Positions 47,475-56,054 of a stretch of DNA of 56,054 nt are shown piece by piece (position 1 is the first letter of the stretch; each line of letters opens with the position of its first letter). The notes under the pieces are model-generated. The model saw nothing but the letters and a program-made list of their open reading frames with translations, was not told where the DNA came from and did not search any database. The DNA comes from Nonomuraea turkmeniaca. Its GTDB lineage: Bacteria; Actinomycetota; Actinomycetes; Streptosporangiales; Streptosporangiaceae. A program made the translations under genes and the position numbers. The stretch spans positions 1 to 56,054 of the forward strand of contig NZ_VCKY01000040.1 of the NCBI RefSeq assembly GCF_005889735.1, in the 5' to 3' direction.

Positions 47475-48016
47475 GCCTGTCCTTCCACGTACACAGGTGC
47501 TGGTGAGGCGACGTTCTCCAGGGCTTTTCTGGCTCGGTGCAACCGGACTCGCGCGGTCACCTGCCTGATGCCCAGGGCCTTGGCGGCCTCGGTGACGGTG
47601 AGCTGGTCGATCGCCACGAGCTCCAGCACGGCACGCTCGCCCTCCGGCAACCCGGCCATGGCCTCCAGAGCGCTGCGCATCCGGCGCTCGGCGTCGATCC
47701 GCTCCTCCATCCTGACGAGGTCGTCGTCGTCCATCAGCCGGCGACCGGCGACACGGCCGGTGGCCCGTGCTTCCCTGGCCGCCTTGCGGTGCTGGGCCGA
47801 CACGACGTTGCGCGCGACGCCGTACAGCCATGCGATCTCGCTGCCCCGGCCGGGCACATAGGTGTGAGCCGAGTCCAGGGCCGCCAGGAAGATGTCCGCC
47901 GTCAGGTCCGCGGCGAGATGAGGGTCACTCACCCGCCGGGCCACGAACTTCAGCACGGCATCCACGTGGCGGCGATAGAAGGCCTCAAAGGCCGCAGGGT
48001 CTTCGTTGAGGCGCAT
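47471..48016 (-). CDS. ECF-type RNA polymerase sigma factor
   Basis: 181 aa. Region 2: AFYRRHVDAVLKFVARRV and HLAADLTADIFLAALDS, with WLYGVARNVVSAQHR at the -10 recognition end. Region 4: LPEGERAVLELVAIDQLTVTEAAKALGI followed by RARKAL. The two regions are joined by a linker of about 40 residues. It directs transcription of a stress or surface regulon; the target is unknown. ATG 48016 is chosen as the start; a TTG three codons earlier is the alternative. Coupled with the membrane partner by ATGA. Confidence 0.9.
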   Translation of the reverse strand: MRLNEDPAAFEAFYRRHVDAVLKFVARRVSDPHLAADLTADIFLAALDSAHTYVPGRGSEIAWLYGVARNVVSAQHRKAAREARATGRVAGRRLMDDDDLVRMEERIDAERRMRSALEAMAGLPEGERAVLELVAIDQLTVTEAAKALGIRQVTARVRLHRARKALENVASPAPVYVEGQA

Positions 48017-48143
48017 CGCCTGCAATCCCTTTCGTCGTTCGCCTTACATCCGGTACTTGGACCGAGCGACGAAAAGCGTTTCCTCCGCCCTTGCCCGCCT
48101 CCTGCCCAAGGGACCAGAAGGCGGCCAGTCTGAGGGGCGCCGG

Positions 48144-49538
48144 TCAGGCAGGGCGGCGGGGCTGGAAGAGCCAGGCGTCGAAGAGGGTGCCGAGGTCCTT
48201 GCCCGACATCCGTTCCGCGAGCTCGATGAACTGCTCCGTCGTGACATGACCGTAGCGGTGGTCGGCGGCCCACTTCTTCAGCAGCGCGAAGAACGTCTGA
48301 TCGCCGACGGCCTGGCGCAGGGCGTGCAGCGTCATGGCGCCGCGCACGTAGACCGACTGGTTGAACAGGTCGTCGGGCCGGGCCTGCCCTGGCGGGTACG
48401 CCCAGATCGGGTCGGAGGCCGGGCGGCCGTGGAGCTCCTTGAAGGTGGCCTCGGCGGTCTTCCTGCCCTTGTGCTCGGCCCACAACCACTCCGCGTACGT
48501 GGCGAACCCCTCGTTGAGCCAGAGGTCCTTCCACCGCTTGATGCTCAGGCTGTTGCCGAACCACTGGTGCGCCAGCTCGTGCGCGACGATGGTCTCGTCC
48601 GGGTGGAAGCCGCCGTAGAGCGGCTTGGTCTGGTTTTCCAGCGCGTATCCGGCGGCGTAGTCGTCGATCACGCCGCCGGTCGAGCCGAACGGGTAGGGCC
48701 CGAAGACCGTGGCCCAGTGGTCGGTGAGCGCGGCGGAGCTCGTGTAGAGGCCGTCGAGCGAGGCCTTGAACTTGGGGTCGACGGCGGTCAGGTTGGCGAT
48801 GCCACCGGGCGTGCGGCCCTGGCGCAGCTCGAACGTGCCCAGCGTGGCCGTGGCCAGGTAGGTCACCATCGGGTGCCGCTCACGCCACCGGTAGGTGGTC
48901 TTGCCGCCCGCCGTCGTGGGCTGCCCGGTCATCTCGCCGTTGGCCAGGGCCGTCAACCCGGCGGGCACGGTGATCGTGAAATCGAAGAGGGCCTTGTCGG
49001 CGGGGTGATCGTTGGCGGGGAGCCAGGTCTTGGCGCCGTTGGGCTGGGCGGCCACGAACGCGCCGTCCGGTGTCGATATGAAGCCGTACGTCCCCAGCTT
49101 GGTGGCCTCCTGGACCGGTTTCGGGACGCCCGAGTAGGACACCTTCACGGTGAAGGTGGCGTGATTGTCGATCGGCCGGGCGGGCCGCACGGTCAGCTCG
49201 TCGCCTTCGCGGCTGAACGTGGCGGGTGCGTCGTTCACGCTGATCCCGCGCACGTCGAAACCGGCCAGGTCCAGGTTGAAGCTGGACAGGCCCTGCGTCG
49301 CGGCGGCCTTGATGGTGGTCTCGCCGACCAGCTGCTTGCTCGCGGGCGTGTAGTCGATGGCGACGGCGTAATGGGCGACGTCGTAGCCGCCGTTGCCGTC
49401 CTGGGGGAAGTCCGTGTCGCCGATGCCGGGCGCGCCCGCCCGGTGGTCGGCCGCCGGATGCGGCTGATGGGCGGGCGCGCAGGCCAGCACGCTGACCAGC
49501 GCCGTCACCAGTGCCACCCCGCGCCGGTTGGAACGCAT
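48144..49538 (-). CDS. M1 family metallopeptidase, lipoprotein
   Basis: 464 aa. Lipoprotein signal with lipobox VLAC (Cys20). The N-terminal beta-sandwich (YDVAHYAVAIDYTPASKQL) precedes the gluzincin domain with the zinc site HELAHQWFG (about residue 318) and the third ligand Glu in WLNEGFATYAEW. The substrate-recognition motif appears as YALENQT instead of GAMEN. It lacks the long C-terminal helical domain of PepN, fitting short actinobacterial extracellular aminopeptidases. Predicted aminopeptidase on the outer face of the membrane. ATG 49538 with AAGGGGGG upstream. Confidence 0.88.
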   Translation of the reverse strand: MRSNRRGVALVTALVSVLACAPAHQPHPAADHRAGAPGIGDTDFPQDGNGGYDVAHYAVAIDYTPASKQLVGETTIKAAATQGLSSFNLDLAGFDVRGISVNDAPATFSREGDELTVRPARPIDNHATFTVKVSYSGVPKPVQEATKLGTYGFISTPDGAFVAAQPNGAKTWLPANDHPADKALFDFTITVPAGLTALANGEMTGQPTTAGGKTTYRWRERHPMVTYLATATLGTFELRQGRTPGGIANLTAVDPKFKASLDGLYTSSAALTDHWATVFGPYPFGSTGGVIDDYAAGYALENQTKPLYGGFHPDETIVAHELAHQWFGNSLSIKRWKDLWLNEGFATYAEWLWAEHKGRKTAEATFKELHGRPASDPIWAYPPGQARPDDLFNQSVYVRGAMTLHALRQAVGDQTFFALLKKWAADHRYGHVTTEQFIELAERMSGKDLGTLFDAWLFQPRRPA

Positions 49539-49584
49539 AGACGAACGACCCCCCTTCGCTATGTGACGTGAATATTACGCTGTG

Positions 49585-50028
49585 TCAGGCGTGGACGACG
49601 ACCGTCCTGGCGGCCTTGTCGTGGAGGGCCTGTTTGCGCGGGTCGAAGAGGATCCACGCCAGGTCGATCAGGAGACCGACGCAGCACAACCATTCGAAAG
49701 CGGTCATCACGGCCTGCCTGACCGCCACCTGCCCCACGCCCAGCTTCCCGCCGGTGTCCGAGACCACTCTGATCGCGAACACCCTCTTGCCCAGCGTCTG
49801 ACCGCGCCAGAAGGCATGCAGCAGCCAGAAGTACAGGAAGGCCACGAGCCCGGCCAGGAAGGTGTGTTCCACCGGGTAGCGGTCCCAGACGCCTCGCGCG
49901 CTGTCCCAGACGTAGTCCCAGCTCGTCCAGCTGAAAGGGGCTGAGACGATGTTGACGATGAACCAGTCGAGGACGCCGGCGAACAGCCGCCGCCAGCGTC
50001 CCGCCAGCCCCGGTGGCGGCAATCCCAT
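49585..50028 (-). CDS. RDD family membrane protein
   Basis: 147 aa. LAGRWRRLFAGVLDWFIVNIV gives the Arg and Asp of the RDD signature; two further hydrophobic segments (LVAFLYFWLLHAFW; EWLCCVGLLIDLAWILF) and GQTLGKRVFAIRVVSDTGG between them, ending in DPRKQALHDKAARTVVV. The function is unknown; some relatives are Na+/H+ or K+ antiporter-like. ATG 50028 with AGGA upstream. It is in line with hppD, 34 bases downstream of it. Confidence 0.85.
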   Translation of the reverse strand: MGLPPPGLAGRWRRLFAGVLDWFIVNIVSAPFSWTSWDYVWDSARGVWDRYPVEHTFLAGLVAFLYFWLLHAFWRGQTLGKRVFAIRVVSDTGGKLGVGQVAVRQAVMTAFEWLCCVGLLIDLAWILFDPRKQALHDKAARTVVVHA

Positions 50029-50062
50029 GGTGTCCTGATCGCCCCCGCCAAGTCGCGACAAA

Positions 50063-51275
<1,213 letters not shown>

Positions 51276-51761
51276 ATGACGATCGATGATCTCGACGCCC
51301 GGTTGATCTCCTTGCTGACCGCCGAGCCCCGCCTTGGAGTGCTGGAATGCTCGCGGCGGCTCGGCGTGGCCCGCGGCACCGTACAGGCCAGGCTCGACCG
51401 GCTGATCGCCAGAGGCGTGATCACGGGGTTCGGTCCGGACGTGTCGCCGGCGGCGCTCGGCTACGACGTCACCGCGTTCGTCAGCATGGAGATCAGGCAG
51501 GTCGCCGGGCACGATCCGGTCGCGCATCAACTGGCCCGCATTCCCGAGGTGCTGGAGGTGCACACGATCACCGGCGACAGCGATCTGCTCTGCCGCGTGG
51601 TGGCTCGCACCAATGCCGATTTACAACGGGTTATTGACCAGATCGTTGATGTTCGGGGTGTGCTCAGGACTAATTCGATCATCGCCCTCGACACCCCGGT
51701 TCCCTACCGAGTGCTGCCTTTGGTCGCCGATGTTCCGCGGCGGGAGCAGCGGTCGCCGTAG
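51276..51761 (+). CDS. hpdR: Lrp/AsnC family regulator (HpdR-like), contains a TTA codon
   Basis: 161 aa. Helix-turn-helix at about 3-55 (DDLDARLISLLTAEPRLGVL; LGVARGTVQARLDRLIARGVI) and the RAM ligand-binding domain (VTAFVSMEIRQVAGHD; VHTITGDSDLLCRVVARTN). Such proteins bind amino acids; the divergent hppD suggests tyrosine or a catabolite. Codon 116 is TTA (51621-51623) in NADLQRVIDQ. If UUA is decoded by a regulated tRNA, as with bldA in Streptomyces, tyrosine catabolism would be tied to development. The short segment before the ATG has no ribosome-binding site. Confidence 0.9.
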   Translation: MTIDDLDARLISLLTAEPRLGVLECSRRLGVARGTVQARLDRLIARGVITGFGPDVSPAALGYDVTAFVSMEIRQVAGHDPVAHQLARIPEVLEVHTITGDSDLLCRVVARTNADLQRVIDQIVDVRGVLRTNSIIALDTPVPYRVLPLVADVPRREQRSP

Positions 51762-51882
51762 TATCGCTTGGGGACGGGGCACCATTGTCGATCGTTTACC
51801 CTTGGCATTCGCCCAGCTTGCGGGGGTTCGGCGAGGCTTGGACGACGGGAGGTCGAGGGTGCGAGGCGGTGGAGGAAACGGG

Positions 51883-53985
51883 ATGCGAAAGCGGCGGATT
51901 CTCCGTCTTCTCCTGATTTCATGTGGTGCGGCAATTCTTGTCATGGTCGGTCTGTTCGCCGTCGCGTGGGCAATGACCCCCATTCCCGACACCACCCAGA
52001 AGCAGGCCACCGCACAAGGGTCGGTGATCTATTACCGCGACGGCAAGACCGTGCTGGCCCGGCAGGGCGTGGACCGCAAGGTGGTCGAGCTCGCCAAGGT
52101 GCCCTTGCACGTGCGCCAAGCCGTCATCGCGGCCGAGAACCGCTCGTTCTACGAGGACGCGGGCGTCTCGCTCAAGGGCACCGGCCGGGCCGTCTGGTCC
52201 ACGGTCACCGGACAGCAGCTCCAGGGCGGCTCCACGATCACCCAGCAGCTCGTCCGCAACTACTACAGCGGCCTCAGCCAGGAACGTTCCGTCACCCGCA
52301 AGTTCAAAGAGATCCTCATCGCGATGAAGGTCGACCAGTCCAAGTCGAAGGACTGGGTGCTGGAGCAGTACCTCAACACGATCTACTTCGGCCGCGGCGC
52401 CAACGGCGTCCAGTCGGCCGCCCGCGCCTACTTCGGCAAGGACGTCGGCGAGCTGACCGTGTCCGAGGGGGCCTACCTGGCGGCGGTGATCCAGCAGCCG
52501 AGCCGCTTCGCCGACCCCAAGGGCGCCGACCTGGCCGCGGCCGAGAAGCGCTGGCGGTCGGTGATCAACGCCATGGCACAGACGGGCGCGCTGACACCTC
52601 AGCAGGCGGCGGCCGAGAAGTTCCCCACGCCGGCGGCGCCGAAGAAGCCGTTCGAGCTCAAGGGCCAGGCCCGCTACATGCTGCGGCAGGTGACCGATGA
52701 GCTCAACCGGCGCGGCTACAGCGACGAGGACATCAACGGCGGCGGGCTGAAGATCGTCAGCACGTTCGACAAGAAGCTCATGGCGGCGGCCGAGCGGGCG
52801 GTCAAGGACGTGTTGCCGGACAACACGCCGGAGAAGGTACGCACCGGGCTCGCGGCCGTCGACCCCAAGACGGGCGAGGTGGTGGCCTTCTACGGCGGCG
52901 ACCCCGAACGGTACGACTACGACAACGCCTTCTCGGCCGAGGTGATGGCCGGATCGACGTTCAAGCCGTACACGCTGGCCGCCGCACTGAACAACGGCTT
53001 CGATCTGTCCACCAGGGTCGACGGCAACTCGCCGCTACGCGTGGCCTCCGCGGAAGAGCCGATTCCGAACGACAGCGGGCGCTCGTACGGCCAGATCGAC
53101 CTCGTGCGGGCCACCCAGAACTCCGTCAACACCGCGTTCGTGGACCTCGGGCAGAAGGTCGGGCTGGACAAGGTGGCCGAGATCGCGGAGGCGGCGGGCA
53201 TCCCCGCCGACCAGCTCGAGCAGCAGAAGACGGTCGCCTCGTTCCCGCTCGGCGTGTCCTCCATCAGCGCCGTCCAGAACGCCTCCGGCTTCTCCACGTT
53301 CGCCAACAAGGGCGTGCACGTGGAAGCCCACGTGCTCAAGTCGGTCACCGACGGCACGGGGCGCAAGGTGGTCGTCAACCCGGTCTCCAAGCAGGTGGTC
53401 AGCGAGCAGGCCGCGGCGGACACGACGTACGCGATGCAGCAGGTCGTCAAGTACGGCACCGGCACCGCCGCCCGGCTCTACGACCGCCCGGTGGCCGGCA
53501 AGACGGGCACCACGGACGATTCGAAGTCGGTCTGGTTCAACGGGTTCACGCCGCAGCTGGCGGTGGCGGTCGCCATGTTCCGCGACGACAACAAGACCGT
53601 GACGATCCCCGGGTACGGCACCCAGTTCGGCGGGTCGTTGCCCGCGCAGATCTGGCGGGCGTTCATGACCGAGGCCATGGCGGGCAAGCCGGTCGAGGAG
53701 TTCCCCGAGCCGTCCGACTACGGCTACTCCTACGACTACTCGGTTCCCGACCGTGACGTCCCGGAGCAGGAGTACACGCCGCCGGTGAACCCCGAGTTCT
53801 CCGGCACGGCCGAGCCCGAGTTCAGCGAGTCGCCGGTCACCGACCCGCCCGTCACCGAGGCGCCGGAGGACCGGCAGGACGAGCAGCCGGAACAGACCGC
53901 CCCACCGGTCACGCAGCAGCCGGAGCAGCCGTCCACGGACACCGAGCCCAGTACGGGCGACAACGGCGCCCGCCCGACGGGCTGA
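51883..53985 (+). CDS. Class A penicillin-binding protein (bifunctional transglycosylase/transpeptidase)
   Basis: 700 aa. One transmembrane anchor (about 5-27), glycosyltransferase 51 domain (about 60-235: AAENRSFYEDAGVSLKGTGRA; QGGSTITQQLVRNYY; LNTIYFGRGANGVQSAA) and transpeptidase domain with nucleophile Ser358 in AGSTFKPYT, SxN at Ser414 (QNSVNTAF) and KTGT at Lys540. A long Pro/Glu/Thr-rich acidic tail follows residue 610. It polymerises and cross-links peptidoglycan on the outer face. ATG 51883 with GGAGGAAAC upstream. Downstream of hpdR by 121 bases. Confidence 0.95.
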   Translation: MRKRRILRLLLISCGAAILVMVGLFAVAWAMTPIPDTTQKQATAQGSVIYYRDGKTVLARQGVDRKVVELAKVPLHVRQAVIAAENRSFYEDAGVSLKGTGRAVWSTVTGQQLQGGSTITQQLVRNYYSGLSQERSVTRKFKEILIAMKVDQSKSKDWVLEQYLNTIYFGRGANGVQSAARAYFGKDVGELTVSEGAYLAAVIQQPSRFADPKGADLAAAEKRWRSVINAMAQTGALTPQQAAAEKFPTPAAPKKPFELKGQARYMLRQVTDELNRRGYSDEDINGGGLKIVSTFDKKLMAAAERAVKDVLPDNTPEKVRTGLAAVDPKTGEVVAFYGGDPERYDYDNAFSAEVMAGSTFKPYTLAAALNNGFDLSTRVDGNSPLRVASAEEPIPNDSGRSYGQIDLVRATQNSVNTAFVDLGQKVGLDKVAEIAEAAGIPADQLEQQKTVASFPLGVSSISAVQNASGFSTFANKGVHVEAHVLKSVTDGTGRKVVVNPVSKQVVSEQAAADTTYAMQQVVKYGTGTAARLYDRPVAGKTGTTDDSKSVWFNGFTPQLAVAVAMFRDDNKTVTIPGYGTQFGGSLPAQIWRAFMTEAMAGKPVEEFPEPSDYGYSYDYSVPDRDVPEQEYTPPVNPEFSGTAEPEFSESPVTDPPVTEAPEDRQDEQPEQTAPPVTQQPEQPSTDTEPSTGDNGARPTG

Positions 53986-54023
53986 CGCGCCGGCCGTCCA
54001 CGGGCGCTAAAGGCGGGCCGCCC

Positions 54024-56024
<2,001 letters not shown>

Positions 56025-56054
56025 CATGACCTCCTCGCCTCACCCACCCTAATC

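Overview
The window is high-GC actinobacterial chromosome. Evidence: very GC-rich third positions, many GTG/TTG starts, several probable leaderless promoters, and the actinobacterial core order mfd – SurA-like lipoprotein – mazG – eno – FtsB/DivIC – DUF501 – ppx. Gene content (F420-type flavoenzyme, hppD/hpdR divergon, SARP/AfsR-type regulator, Rex-controlled ndh, rare TTA codons) fits a filamentous actinomycete, perhaps Streptosporangiaceae such as Nonomuraea; the genus is a guess. I see no rRNA, CRISPR array, prophage or insertion sequence, only one tRNA and two decayed genes.

Layout. 1-4.4 kb: a tightly overlapping minus-strand operon for surface polysaccharide (Wzz-like co-polymerase, O-antigen-polymerase-like protein, small-molecule-kinase-like protein, sulfotransferase, and a gene running off the edge), with a divergent GH26-like lipoprotein hydrolase. 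5.9-8.8 kb: TauE/SafE permease, APS kinase with a degenerate ATP-sulfurylase-like front half, and a methyltransferase. PAPS made by the APS kinase is the donor needed by the sulfotransferase 6 kb away, so the region may make a sulfated glycan. 8.8-9.1 kb: a frameshifted cupin pseudogene. 9.2-17.8 kb: the conserved core block. 17.9-21.2 kb: a secreted three-repeat Ig-like protein, a PadR regulator with its membrane partner, and a type-5 uracil-DNA glycosylase. 21.2-25.8 kb: ndh behind a perfect Rex-type operator, an ACT-domain protein, a peptide deformylase with Gln in place of the catalytic Glu, a class-I-shaped tRNA with a UAA anticodon, a Bax-inhibitor-like membrane protein and two small proteins.

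26-40 kb: acetyl-CoA acetyltransferase, PQQ-propeller lipoprotein, SGNH hydrolase, cystathionine beta-synthase, imine-reductase-like oxidoreductase, a 1013-aa SARP/NB-ARC/TPR regulator, an orphan NarL-type histidine kinase, cystathionine gamma-synthase/lyase with a SigR-like promoter, small membrane proteins, a DUF6292-like protein, a PIN-domain remnant and a GNAT acetyltransferase. Together cbs, metB and cysC make this stretch rich in sulfur metabolism. 40-56 kb: a MoxR/ChlI-like ATPase and VWA protein flanking a secreted protein, a FIST sensor and ROK sugar kinase, an ECF sigma factor with its membrane partner, an M1 aminopeptidase lipoprotein, an RDD membrane protein, the hppD/hpdR divergon, a class A penicillin-binding protein and a DUF255 thioredoxin-fold protein.

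Gene starts were chosen by reading ribosome-binding sites, stop/start overlaps and family N-termini; nothing was searched against a database.
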